Of a stretch of 64,000 nt of DNA, positions 39,113 to 51,106 are shown in pieces. The stretch is taken from NCBI GenBank assembly GCA_034927685.1, contig JAYFPO010000013.1, forward strand, positions 80,460 to 144,459, given 5' to 3'. This DNA comes from RGIG3159 sp034927685. Its GTDB lineage: Bacteria > Bacillota > Clostridia > Oscillospirales > Oscillospiraceae. Made by a program: the position numbers and the translations under genes. Position 1 is the first letter of the stretch, and each line of letters begins with the position of its first letter. The notes beneath the pieces were generated by a model that was not told the DNA's origin, did not search any database, and saw nothing but the letters and a program-made list of their open reading frames with translations.

Positions 39113-39757
39113 TCACCTTTTCGTTTCGTCCGACAGTGTCAGCGTCCCGCAGTAGATCACGGCGGCTCCCGCGTTTCCGAGGGTCATCGCGGCCTCCGAC
39201 AGGGTGGCGCCGGTCGTGCAGACATCGTCGATCAACAGTATTCGTTTGCCGCGGACCTTCTCGGGGTCGCGGATGCGGAACGCGCCGGCAATATTGGCCT
39301 TTCGCTCCTCCGCGCTGCGCATGCGGGACTGACGCCTGCGCTCGCGCTTGTGCAGAGTCGAACTACAGGGCAGGCAGAGGCGTCCCGCCACCTCTTTTGC
39401 CAAAAGCTGCGCCTGATCGTAACCGCGGCCGAGTCTGCGCAGCGGACTGACCGGGGCCCAGGTCACCAGCTCCGCGTCCGTGTTCTGCAGGCGCTGCGCC
39501 ATCCATGCGCCGAAGGGCGCGGCATAATCGGGACGGTTTCCAAACTTGAATCGGAGCACCGCCTCGCGGACGTTCCCGCGATAGAAAAATGGCGCGACGC
39601 ACCCCTCCGTGAACCGGACAGGACGTCTCCGGTCCGTCTCCGGCAGGTCGTACAGACAATTGGTGCAGACGTCGCGCTCCTGCTTCTGCAAAAGCTTGCC
39701 GCAAAATATGCATTTCGGCGGAAACAGCAGGTCCAGAATCGCAGCCCAAAGCACCAT
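39113..39757 (-). CDS. comFC: ComF-family phosphoribosyltransferase-like protein
   Basis: A 214-residue protein with an N-terminal zinc-finger (cysteines 16, 19, 31 and 34) and a phosphoribosyltransferase domain whose PRPP loop reads ILLIDDVCTTGAT. In naturally competent bacteria ComFC acts in DNA uptake with the ComFA helicase; in others its role is uncertain. comFA is not adjacent here. It starts one base after recD2 and precedes mreB. Confidence 0.9.
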   Translation of the reverse strand: MVLWAAILDLLFPPKCIFCGKLLQKQERDVCTNCLYDLPETDRRRPVRFTEGCVAPFFYRGNVREAVLRFKFGNRPDYAAPFGAWMAQRLQNTDAELVTWAPVSPLRRLGRGYDQAQLLAKEVAGRLCLPCSSTLHKRERRRQSRMRSAEERKANIAGAFRIRDPEKVRGKRILLIDDVCTTGATLSEAAMTLGNAGAAVIYCGTLTLSDETKR

Positions 39758-39758
39758 T

Positions 39759-41969
39759 CTACTCTCCCCGCTCCAGCCGCAGCTTGAGGCCGCTGTATCG
39801 TCTGGACTGCCGGTTGTTCTCCGTCATATAGGCAAGCACCCGCTCGTCGCCGACCAGGATCAAAAGCTCTCTGGCCCGGGTAATGGCCGTGTAGAGGACG
39901 CTCCTGGTCAACAGATAGGGCGAGCCCTGGGAGACGGCCAAAATGACCGCCCGGTACTCGCTGCCCTGGCTCTTGTGGACCGTCATGGCGTAGGCCGGTT
40001 CCAGCTCCGACAGCATGTCGAACTCGTAGACCGCCTCCCGGTCATCAAAGATGATTGTAGCGGTTTCCTGCGAAAAGTCAAGGGCAGTGATCTTTCCGAC
40101 GTCGCCGTTAAAAATCCCGGTCCCAACGCCGATGCCGTCCGTACGCTTCCATATGATATCATAATTATTCCGAATTTGCATCACCCGATCGCCTTCCCGG
40201 AAGGAATAATTGCCGTACGTCTTCTCCTTTTTCCCGATGACGGGCGGGTTCAGCACGCCCTGCAGAACGCGGTTGAGGTTCGCGGTGCCGGTCTCGTGCT
40301 TTCTCGTGGGACTGAGCACCTGAATATCCTCCGGCGGGATCCCCATGTTTTCCGGCAGACGGCGGCTGCACAGTTCCCGGATAGTCTCCACCGTCTTGGC
40401 CGGGTCCAGCCGCCGCAGAAAGAAAAAGTCGCGGTCCTTTGCATTCAGTACCGGCAGCTCTCCCCGGTTCACCGCGTGCGCGTTCATCACGATCAGGCTC
40501 TCCCGGGCCTGGCGGAAAATCTCCGTCAGCCGCACCGTCGGGATTTTTCCGCTGCGCAGGAGATCGGAAAACACATTGCCGGGGCCAACGGACGGAAGCT
40601 GGTCCGGATCGCCCACAAGGATCAACCGGCAATCCTCCGGCAGCGCCCGGAGCAGCGCCTGCATCAGCGGCAGATCCACCATGGAGACCTCGTCCACGAT
40701 CATGGCGTCGGCCTTTAAGGGCTCGTCCTCGTCTTTTGAAAACACCATATCGCCCGTCTGTTCACTGAACTGGACCTCCAGAAGCCGATGAATTGTGGCT
40801 GCCTCCCGGCCCGCCAGCTCCGACAGGCGCTTGGCGGCCCGGCCGGTGGGCGCGGCCAGCTGGGTTTTGAGCTGCATCAGGTCAAACAGCCGTAATATCC
40901 CGCCAAGGGTCGTCGTCTTGCCGGTACCTGGACCGCCTGTGACAATCAGCACCCGGCGGCAGGCGGCCTGCGAAATGGCGTCGACCTGCGCCGCCGCAAA
41001 GCGGAGGCTTTGGCTCCTCTGGACCTGCTCCAGCAACGCCGGCAGGTCCCCCGGCTCCGACTCCTGCGCGGCGGCCATATGCGCCAACCGCGCTGCTGTG
41101 TAGGTCTCCGCTTCGTAAAGTTCCGGCAGGTAGCAGGCTTCCAGTCCGGCGATCGAATCCAACGCCATCCTCCCGCAGCCACCCAGCCGAATCATGGCGG
41201 CGTCTATGATCTCCGGCGGCAGATCCAGCATTTGCGCCGTTGCCGTACGCAGCTTGTCGCGCGGCAGAAACGTGTGGCCATTATTTAGGTTGTGGGCGAG
41301 TTCGAACAGCGTTCCCGCCTCCACGCGGCGGTCGTCGTCACCTTCTAAGCCCAGTTCGAGCGCGAATTCATCCACCACGGCGAAATCGGCCCCGAGCGCG
41401 GGTTCCGTCAGAAGATAGGGGTTCTCCCGGATGACGGTTTCCGCCTCCGTGCCGTACTGCCGGTAAATCCGCATCGCCAGCTCCGCCGGGAGGCCGTGGG
41501 CCATCAAAAACTCCATCAAGCGGCGAATGCCGACCTGGCTTCGAAATGCCTCCCCGATCTCCGCGGCCTTTTTGGGAGAAATGCCGGTGATCTCAGCCAG
41601 CCGCTCCGGTGTCTGCTCCATCACGTCCAGTGCGTTTTTACCGAAACGGGTGACAATTCGCTCCGCCGTCTTTTCCCCGATTCCCCGGACCGCGCGGGAG
41701 GACAGATAGCGCAGAATCTCCGCCTCCGTCTCCGGCATCAGCCGCTCCAGAAACTCCGCCTCAAACTGCCGCCCGTGGGACGGGTGACTGCCCCAGCGAC
41801 CCGTGACCATCAGCCGCTCCCCGGCAACCGTCATCGGGATCACGCCGACCACCGTCGCCGTCTCCCCGTCCTCACAGCGCAGCCGCAGCACGGTATAGCC
41901 GTTCTCCCGGTTTTGAAAGATCACGGAATCCACCGTGCCCTGTAAAATCTCCTCACGCTCCAAATACAC
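39759..41969 (-). CDS. recD2: RecD2-type ATP-dependent DNA helicase
   Basis: A 5'-3' superfamily 1B helicase of about 736 residues, a RecD not linked to RecBC. An N-terminal OB-like region (GTVDSVIFQNRENGYTVLRL) and helix-hairpin-helix segments (RAVRGIGEKTAERI) are typical of RecD2. Then come Walker A GGPGTGKTTT, Walker B VDEVSM, a GDPDQLPSVGPG block and the C-terminal MTVHKSQGSEY. The start is uncertain: the GTG at 41969 has GGAG ten bases upstream, a TTG lies at 41963, and an ATG at 42014 has no ribosome site. All overlap the previous gene, implying coupling. Confidence 0.93.
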   Translation of the reverse strand: MYLEREEILQGTVDSVIFQNRENGYTVLRLRCEDGETATVVGVIPMTVAGERLMVTGRWGSHPSHGRQFEAEFLERLMPETEAEILRYLSSRAVRGIGEKTAERIVTRFGKNALDVMEQTPERLAEITGISPKKAAEIGEAFRSQVGIRRLMEFLMAHGLPAELAMRIYRQYGTEAETVIRENPYLLTEPALGADFAVVDEFALELGLEGDDDRRVEAGTLFELAHNLNNGHTFLPRDKLRTATAQMLDLPPEIIDAAMIRLGGCGRMALDSIAGLEACYLPELYEAETYTAARLAHMAAAQESEPGDLPALLEQVQRSQSLRFAAAQVDAISQAACRRVLIVTGGPGTGKTTTLGGILRLFDLMQLKTQLAAPTGRAAKRLSELAGREAATIHRLLEVQFSEQTGDMVFSKDEDEPLKADAMIVDEVSMVDLPLMQALLRALPEDCRLILVGDPDQLPSVGPGNVFSDLLRSGKIPTVRLTEIFRQARESLIVMNAHAVNRGELPVLNAKDRDFFFLRRLDPAKTVETIRELCSRRLPENMGIPPEDIQVLSPTRKHETGTANLNRVLQGVLNPPVIGKKEKTYGNYSFREGDRVMQIRNNYDIIWKRTDGIGVGTGIFNGDVGKITALDFSQETATIIFDDREAVYEFDMLSELEPAYAMTVHKSQGSEYRAVILAVSQGSPYLLTRSVLYTAITRARELLILVGDERVLAYMTENNRQSRRYSGLKLRLERGE

Positions 41970-42291
41970 GCCCGTCTCGCTCCATCTCTCTAAACTTATT
42001 GAGGCTCTCCTCATCCAGTACGCAAAAATCCGGGCTCTCCTCCAGGCGGCGGAATTCCGCCCGTTCCTCCGGTGTCATTCCCCGGTCCACCACATAGAGC
42101 GGCAGCCGCGTAAGGCCGCCGCGCAGCAGGAACAGATAGGCAAGCACCCGTTTCCGATCCCTTGCGCCGCGGTAATAGAAGATGCAATATCCAGCCCCGT
42201 CTGCGGGCAAAAGAAACAAGCCCACAAGGCACCAGGCGATCAGAACGATCCCCATGGCAGCCAGCACCGCGAGTATCACGTCAAGCACCAT
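41953..42291 (-). CDS. hypothetical small membrane protein
   Basis: A 112-residue protein with one N-terminal hydrophobic segment (about 3-27) and a charged cytoplasmic-type tail. I recognise no family. The ATG at 42291 follows GGAGGGGAG, so it is a real gene. It is first in the run with recD2, comFC and mreB, and its end overlaps the recD2 start. Confidence 0.75.
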   Translation of the reverse strand: MVLDVILAVLAAMGIVLIAWCLVGLFLLPADGAGYCIFYYRGARDRKRVLAYLFLLRGGLTRLPLYVVDRGMTPEERAEFRRLEESPDFCVLDEESLNKFREMERDGRVFGA

Positions 42292-42351
42292 GTACTCCCC
42301 TCCTAGTTCCAGACTATGCCATGAGGGCTTCCGCGGTACGTTGTCCGTTTC

Positions 42352-42380
42352 ATTATACAATAAAAAGCCGCCGTTGAACA
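42352..42380 (-). promoter_or_regulatory. likely promoter of the recD2-comFC-mreB run
   Basis: Minus strand TATAAT (42352-42357) with TGTTCA 17 bases upstream (42375-42380). The -10 is perfect, the -35 weak. It starts only a few bases past the tuf terminator. Confidence 0.6.
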
Positions 42381-42425
42381 GAAAAAAAGGACCTGCCGCA
42401 AAATTTGCATTCTGCCGCAGGTCCT
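42381..42425 (-). terminator. terminator of the rpsL-tuf operon
   Basis: Minus strand GAGGACCTGC...GCAGGTCC stem followed by seven T and C. The arm AGGACCTGCCGCAAAAT recurs in the palindrome at 57956-58009. Confidence 0.9.
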
Positions 42426-42437
42426 CAATTTGGAAAA

Positions 42438-43673
42438 TTATTTGTCGATCTCGATGACGACGCCGGAACCGACGGTACGGCCGCCTTCACGGATGGCGAA
42501 GCGAAGACCCTTTTCGATGGCGATCGGGGTAATCAGCTCGACATGCATATCGACGTTGTCGCCGGGCATGCACATCTCAACGCCCTCGGGCAGATTGATG
42601 ATGCCGGTGACGTCGGTGGTACGGAAATAGAACTGCGGTCTGTAGTTGTTGAAGAACGGGGTATGACGACCGCCTTCTTCCTTGGACAGAACGTAGACCT
42701 GACCGACGAACTTGGTGTGGGGGTGAATAGAGCCGGGCTTGGAGAGGACCTGTCCTCTTTCGATGGACTTTTTGTCCACGCCGCGCAGCAGGGCGCCGAT
42801 GTTGTCGCCGGCCTCGGCAAAGTCCAGCAGCTTGTGGAACATCTCGATGTCGGTGACGACGGTCTGCTTCCGATCTTCGCTCAGACCGACGATCTCAACC
42901 GCCTCGTTCTTCTTGACCATACCGCGCTCCACTCTGCCTGTGGCGACAGTGCCGCGGCCAGAAATGGTGAACACGTCCTCAACGGGCATCAGGAAGGGCA
43001 GGGCATCGTCGCGGGGAGGCGTAGGAATCCAGGTATCGACCGCCTGCATCAGCTCTTCGATGCAATGATACTCGGGGGCGTTCGGATCGTCGGACTCGGA
43101 GGCCAGCGCATTCAGCGCGGAGCCGCGGACAATGGGGGTGTCGTCGCCGGGGAAGCCGTAGAAATCGAGCGTCTCACGGACTTCCATCTCGACCAGCTCC
43201 AGCAGCTCTTCGTCGTCCACCTGGTCAACCTTGTTCAGGAAAACCATAACGGAGGGCACGTTCACCTGGCGGGCCAGCAGCAGATGCTCTTTGGTCTGCG
43301 CCATGGGGCCGTCGGAAGCGGCGATGACGAGGATTGCTCCGTCCATCTGAGCAGCGCCGGTGATCATGTTCTTGATATAGTCGGCGTGGCCCGGGCAGTC
43401 GACGTGGGCATAGTGGCGGCCCTGAATTTGCTCGCCATTGAAGCCGACGCGGTCGTTGGTCTCATACTCGACGTGAGCGGTATTGATGGTAATGCCGCGC
43501 TCTCTCTCTTCCGGAGCCTTGTCGATGGAAGCATAGTCTGTATACTCTGCATCGCCGAACATTGCCAGATACTTGGTGATAGCTGCGGTTAGGGTGGTCT
43601 TGCCATGGTCAATATGACCAATGGTGCCGATGTTTACATGGGGCTTGGTTCTTTCAAATTTCTGCTTAGCCAT
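42438..43673 (-). CDS. tuf: translation elongation factor Tu
   Basis: EF-Tu carries aminoacyl-tRNA to the ribosome as a GTP complex. It has P-loop GHIDHGKT, DCPGH and NKVD, and the switch I region RERGITIN. At 411 residues it is about ten longer than usual: residues about 73-85 (NDRVGFNGEQIQG) are inserted between the TAHVEYET strand and RHYAHVDCPGH. This fits the pattern of extended EF-Tu seen in some bacteria, but I cannot say which. It is the last gene of the operon and has an additional promoter of its own. Confidence 0.98.
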   Translation of the reverse strand: MAKQKFERTKPHVNIGTIGHIDHGKTTLTAAITKYLAMFGDAEYTDYASIDKAPEERERGITINTAHVEYETNDRVGFNGEQIQGRHYAHVDCPGHADYIKNMITGAAQMDGAILVIAASDGPMAQTKEHLLLARQVNVPSVMVFLNKVDQVDDEELLELVEMEVRETLDFYGFPGDDTPIVRGSALNALASESDDPNAPEYHCIEELMQAVDTWIPTPPRDDALPFLMPVEDVFTISGRGTVATGRVERGMVKKNEAVEIVGLSEDRKQTVVTDIEMFHKLLDFAEAGDNIGALLRGVDKKSIERGQVLSKPGSIHPHTKFVGQVYVLSKEEGGRHTPFFNNYRPQFYFRTTDVTGIINLPEGVEMCMPGDNVDMHVELITPIAIEKGLRFAIREGGRTVGSGVVIEIDK

Positions 43674-43732
43674 TGAAAAAATCCTCCTTAGTTATGGTAA
43701 TAAATCATTCTGATAAACGTCTCTTAAATGGT

Positions 43733-43761
43733 ACTATACACGATGAATCGCCATATTACAA
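43733..43761 (-). promoter_or_regulatory. internal promoter of tuf
   Basis: Minus strand TTGTAA (43756-43761), 17 bases, TATAGT (43733-43738), in the fusA-tuf gap. Confidence 0.65.
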
Positions 43762-43768
43762 GCGCAAA

Positions 43769-45847
43769 TTATCGTGCGCCGCGCTTGGAAACAATGTCCT
43801 CCTGCACGGACTTCGGCAGCTCCTGATAGAAGTTTGGTTCCATGGAATACTGGCCGCGGCCCTGGGTCGCGCTGCGTAGATCCGTGGAGTAGCCGAACAT
43901 CTCAGCCAAAGGAACGTTGGAGTCAATCTGCGTGGAACCGTTTCTTGGCTCCATGCCAAGAATGCTGCCACGGCGGGAGCTGAGATCACCGATCACGTCG
44001 CCGGTATAGTCGTCCGGTACGATGACAGCGACCTTCATAATTGGCTCCAGAATGGCTGGAGATGCCTTTCTGCAGGCCTCGCGGAACGCCATGGAGCCGG
44101 CGATCTTAAAGGCCATATCCGAGGAGTCGACCTCGTGATAGGAGCCGCCGGTCACCGTAACCTTGACATCCACCACTGGATATCCGGCCAGTACGCCCGC
44201 TGCCATCGCGCCCTTGATGCCGGTGTCGATGGCGGGAATGTAGTCGTTCGGAATATCGCCGTTTTTGACCTGATTGATAAATTCGTAGCCCTTGCCGGTT
44301 TCATTTGGCTCCACAGTCAGCTTAACGTGACCGTATTGGCCCTTGCCGCCGGACTGACGGACATACTTCTGGTCCACGGAGGCGGGTTTTTTGATCGTCT
44401 CGCGGTAAGCAACCTGCGGAGTGCCGACGTTGGCCTCCACCTTGAACTCCCGCAGCAAACGGTCAACAATGATCTCCAGATGGAGCTCGCCCATGCCTGC
44501 GATGATGGTCTGGCCAGTCTCCTCGTCCGTATAGGTGCGGAACGTGGGGTCTTCTTCTGCCAGCTTCATCAGCGCAATGGCCATTTTTTCCTCCCCGACC
44601 TTGGTCTTCGGCTCGATAGCGACCCGAATAACCGGTTCAGGGAATTCCATGGATTCCAGAATAACGGGGTGTTTCTCATCGCAGAGAGTGTCGCCTGTGG
44701 TGGTGCCCTTGAGGCCCACCGAGGCAACGATGTCGCCCGCATAGACGCTGGTGATATCCTCTCTGTGGTTTGCATGCATCAGCAGCAGTCTGCCGAGCCG
44801 CTCTCTGCTGCCCTTATTGGCATTCAGGACAGACTTACCGGCGTCCACCGTTCCGGAATAAACCCGGAAAAAGCAGAGCTTTCCAACATAGGGATCAGTC
44901 GCAATTTTAAATGCCAGTGCAGAGAAGGGGGCCTCGTCGTTCGGGATGCGGTCTTCCTCTTCGTCTGTTTTTGGATTTGTGCCAACGATTGCCGGGACAT
45001 CAACAGGAGACGGCAAATAATCTACGATCGAATCCAGCAGTTCCTGAACACCCTTGTTCCGGTAGGAGGTCCCGCAGGTGACGGGCACCATATGGCCGCT
45101 GACGGTCGCTTTTCTGATTGCCTTCTTAAGCTGGTCGATAGGGATTTCCTTACCTTCCAGGAAGAGCTCCATGATTTCTTCGTCCTCATCGGACACGGAT
45201 TCCAGCAGCTTCTCGTGGTATTCGTCTGAAAGATCCCGCAGATCTGCGGGAATCTCCTCTTCACGGACATCCTCGCCGAGTTCGTCATAAAAGACGTAGG
45301 CTTTCATTTTCAAGAGGTCGACGACCCCGCGGAAATCAGCCTCGGCACCGATGGGAAGTTGTATGGGAACCGCGTTGCATTTGAGGCGCTCGTGCAGCAT
45401 GCTGAGCACTTTAAAGAAATCTGCACCCATAATGTCCATCTTATTGACATAGACAATACGGGGAACGTTATACTTATCAGCCTGTCTCCAGACAGTTTCA
45501 GTCTGTGGCTCGACGCCGCCCTTGGCGCAGAGGACCGTCACAGAACCGTCAAGGACACGCAGGGAACGTTCGACCTCAGCAGTGAAGTCGACGTGGCCCG
45601 GAGTGTCGATGATGTTGATTCTGCAGCCCCTCCAAAAGCACGTGGTCGCAGCAGAGGTAATGGTAATGCCTCTCTCCTGCTCCTGTGCCATCCAGTCCAT
45701 GGTAGCGGTGCCGTCATGAGTCTCACCGATCTTGTAGTTTACGCCGGTGTAAAACAGGATACGCTCGGTTGTTGTTGTCTTACCAGCATCGATATGCGCC
45801 ATGATACCAATATTTCTTGTATTTTCAAGTGAGTATTGTCTGGGCAT
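43769..45847 (-). CDS. fusA: translation elongation factor G
   Basis: GTPase of 692 residues that drives ribosome translocation. The G domain has AHIDAGKTTTTERIL, DTPGHVDF and NKMD; domains II-V follow with the GMGELHLEI and GQYGHVKL blocks. Length is the family standard. It starts 15 bases after rpsG in the usual str-operon order. A second EF-G-like paralogue is not in the window. Confidence 0.98.
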   Translation of the reverse strand: MPRQYSLENTRNIGIMAHIDAGKTTTTERILFYTGVNYKIGETHDGTATMDWMAQEQERGITITSAATTCFWRGCRINIIDTPGHVDFTAEVERSLRVLDGSVTVLCAKGGVEPQTETVWRQADKYNVPRIVYVNKMDIMGADFFKVLSMLHERLKCNAVPIQLPIGAEADFRGVVDLLKMKAYVFYDELGEDVREEEIPADLRDLSDEYHEKLLESVSDEDEEIMELFLEGKEIPIDQLKKAIRKATVSGHMVPVTCGTSYRNKGVQELLDSIVDYLPSPVDVPAIVGTNPKTDEEEDRIPNDEAPFSALAFKIATDPYVGKLCFFRVYSGTVDAGKSVLNANKGSRERLGRLLLMHANHREDITSVYAGDIVASVGLKGTTTGDTLCDEKHPVILESMEFPEPVIRVAIEPKTKVGEEKMAIALMKLAEEDPTFRTYTDEETGQTIIAGMGELHLEIIVDRLLREFKVEANVGTPQVAYRETIKKPASVDQKYVRQSGGKGQYGHVKLTVEPNETGKGYEFINQVKNGDIPNDYIPAIDTGIKGAMAAGVLAGYPVVDVKVTVTGGSYHEVDSSDMAFKIAGSMAFREACRKASPAILEPIMKVAVIVPDDYTGDVIGDLSSRRGSILGMEPRNGSTQIDSNVPLAEMFGYSTDLRSATQGRGQYSMEPNFYQELPKSVQEDIVSKRGAR

Positions 45848-45862
45848 ATGTCTGCTCCTTTT

Positions 45863-46333
45863 TTACCAACGGAAATGAGAGAACGCCTTGTTGGCCTCGG
45901 CCATCTTATGCGTATCCTCACGTTTTTTGACAGAAGAACCTGTACCGTTGCAGGCATCCATGATCTCGCCTGCAAGGCGTTCCTTCATCGTCATTTCGCT
46001 GCGCTTCCGGCTGAAACTCGTCAGCCAGCGCAGGCCCAGGGTCTGTCTTCTCTCAGCCCGAACCTCGATGGGAACCTGATAGGTCGCGCCGCCGACACGG
46101 CGGGACTTGACCTCGACGGAAGGCATGATATTCTCGATTGCCTCCTGGAATGCCTCCAACCCGTTCTTCCCCGTCTTTGCCTCAACGATGCCAAAAGCGT
46201 CATAGACGACCTTTTGCGCAACGCCCTTCTTGCCGTCCAGCATGATGCTGTTGACAAGCTTGGTGACTAAGACAGAGTTGTAAATCGGATCTGGAAGGAC
46301 TTCTCTTTTGGGAACATTACCTCTTCTGGGCAC
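45863..46333 (-). CDS. rpsG: 30S ribosomal protein S7
   Basis: A 156-residue small-subunit head protein, the standard length from a GTG start at 46333 (read as MPRRGNVPKRE). GGAGGG sits seven bases upstream of this GTG, which decides it over an in-frame ATG 33 bases further up that would add an unconserved leader. It contains the conserved LVTKLVNSIMLDGKKG and GGATYQVPIEVR segments. Follows rpsL. Confidence 0.97.
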   Translation of the reverse strand: MPRRGNVPKREVLPDPIYNSVLVTKLVNSIMLDGKKGVAQKVVYDAFGIVEAKTGKNGLEAFQEAIENIMPSVEVKSRRVGGATYQVPIEVRAERRQTLGLRWLTSFSRKRSEMTMKERLAGEIMDACNGTGSSVKKREDTHKMAEANKAFSHFRW

Positions 46334-46428
46334 TTCGCTTCCCTCCTTCATACTAAATGATTTCATAGGTACTTCGAAGGTCTTTCTCCTTCGTTGGTGC
46401 CTGCCTGAGGTTTATCATAAAACGTCAA

Positions 46429-46445
46429 GCAAGGCGATGCCTTGC
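46429..46445 (-). other. hairpin in the rpsL-rpsG spacer
   Basis: A seven-base stem GCAAGGC/GCCTTGC with a three-base loop, in a spacer of about 145 bases. No T run follows. S7-type autoregulatory structures occur in this spacer in other bacteria, but this hairpin is too simple to assign. Confidence 0.4.
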
Positions 46446-46479
46446 AATAAGGCGTGGTGCATTGCGAGATTGGTAAGAA

Positions 46480-46905
46480 TTACTTCTTCTTGCCGGCCTT
46501 GGGTCTCTTTGCGCCGTACTTGGATCGTCCCTGCATCCGGCCCTGAACGCCCTGGGTATCCAGCGTGCCGCGGATGATGTGATAACGGACGCCGGGGAGG
46601 TCCTTGACACGGCCGCCGCGGATCAGCACGACGGAGTGCTCCTGCAGATTGTGGCCGACACCGGGGATATAGGCGGATACCTCATATCCATTGGTGAGAC
46701 GCACACGGGCGATCTTCCGAAGTGCGGAGTTCGGCTTCTTGGGGGTGGTCGTTCTGACCGCCGTGCAGACGCCTCTCTTCTGGGGGGAAGACAGATCCGT
46801 GGAATGGTTCTTCAGTGTGTTGACGCCCTTCTGCAGTGCGGGAGCCGTGGACTTGTAGGTCGACTGCTCTCTGCCCTTTCTGACCAGCTGATTAAAAGTA
46901 GGCAT
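46480..46905 (-). CDS. rpsL: 30S ribosomal protein S12
   Basis: A 141-residue decoding-centre protein. It starts MPTFNQLVRKGREQ and holds TTTPKKPNSALRK, the region whose lysine is the classical streptomycin-resistance site (here wild type), and GVRYHIIRGTLD. It is the substrate family of RimO, whose gene is in this window. It follows the L7Ae-like gene after 93 bases. Confidence 0.98.
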   Translation of the reverse strand: MPTFNQLVRKGREQSTYKSTAPALQKGVNTLKNHSTDLSSPQKRGVCTAVRTTTPKKPNSALRKIARVRLTNGYEVSAYIPGVGHNLQEHSVVLIRGGRVKDLPGVRYHIIRGTLDTQGVQGRMQGRSKYGAKRPKAGKKK

Positions 46906-46998
46906 AGGTTTCTCCTTTCTTCAAAATTTTCCTGCTTATGCAGGATATTCTAACCCAAAATACAAAGTGTATTCCGGTAGAATCCGGTTTTTCGCGCT

Positions 46999-47241
46999 TC
47001 AGCGCACGATGGCCACAGCCGCTGCGCCGACATCAATCGCGCAGGCCGCGCCCAACTCCGCCATGGTCGGTACCCGACTGACCGGCACGCCTGCCGATTC
47101 GGCATCGGCTGCGATCGACTCGGTCAGACGCGGATCCGCGTCCTCCGCAAGGTAGATCCGCTCCGCGTTCCCCTCGCGCAGTACTTTGCGAAGCTGCTTG
47201 ACGCCGACGACCTTTTTTGCTGTTTTCAGTTCCTGCAGCAA
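46999..47241 (-). CDS. L7Ae-type ribosomal protein (YbxF-like)
   Basis: A small L7Ae/L30e-fold protein of 80 residues that in Bacillus binds kink-turn RNA. The start is the TTG at 47241, nine bases after GGAGGTG; a GTG at 47274 has no ribosome site. Conserved features are KKVVGVKQLRKVLREG, IYLAEDADPRL and the C-terminal LGAACAIDVGAA. The position just ahead of rpsL is the normal one in Firmicutes. It is the first gene of the str-type operon here. Confidence 0.85.
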   Translation of the reverse strand: MLQELKTAKKVVGVKQLRKVLREGNAERIYLAEDADPRLTESIAADAESAGVPVSRVPTMAELGAACAIDVGAAAVAIVR

Positions 47242-47294
47242 CTTATCCGCACCTCCGATGGCATGAAAATACACGTGTTCCCACGCAAGAGTGA

Positions 47295-47323
47295 ATTATA
47301 GCAGATTCCACGATTCTCGTCAA
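47295..47323 (-). promoter_or_regulatory. SigA promoter of the L7Ae-rpsL-rpsG-fusA operon
   Basis: Minus strand TTGACG (47318-47323), 17 bases, TATAAT (47295-47300). Confidence 0.88.
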
Positions 47324-47443
47324 TCATTTTTGTCGAGAATTTAAGATATTTTGTTTTTCTGCCCTGTTTTTCCAGAAATACCAGAAAAATCCGAAGCGTG
47401 GATTCCGGCTCCGCACCAAGAACGAAAATACTGCCACGCCGTG

Positions 47444-47468
47444 CGCGGGCGGAATTGCTCCGCCCGCG
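47444..47468. repeat. GC-rich palindrome after rpoC
   Basis: A perfect 10-bp stem CGCGGGCGGA/TCCGCCCGCG with an ATTGC loop, in the gap between rpoC and the next promoter. No T run follows in the minus direction, so it is a poor terminator; it may be a REP-like repeat. Confidence 0.5.
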
Positions 47469-47515
47469 GCTCGGAATGACAGTGTTTTTCGCGCGCCGCC
47501 GATGGGCGCTGTGCG

Positions 47516-51091
<3,576 letters not shown>

Positions 51092-51106
51092 TGTATTCCT
51101 CCCTCC

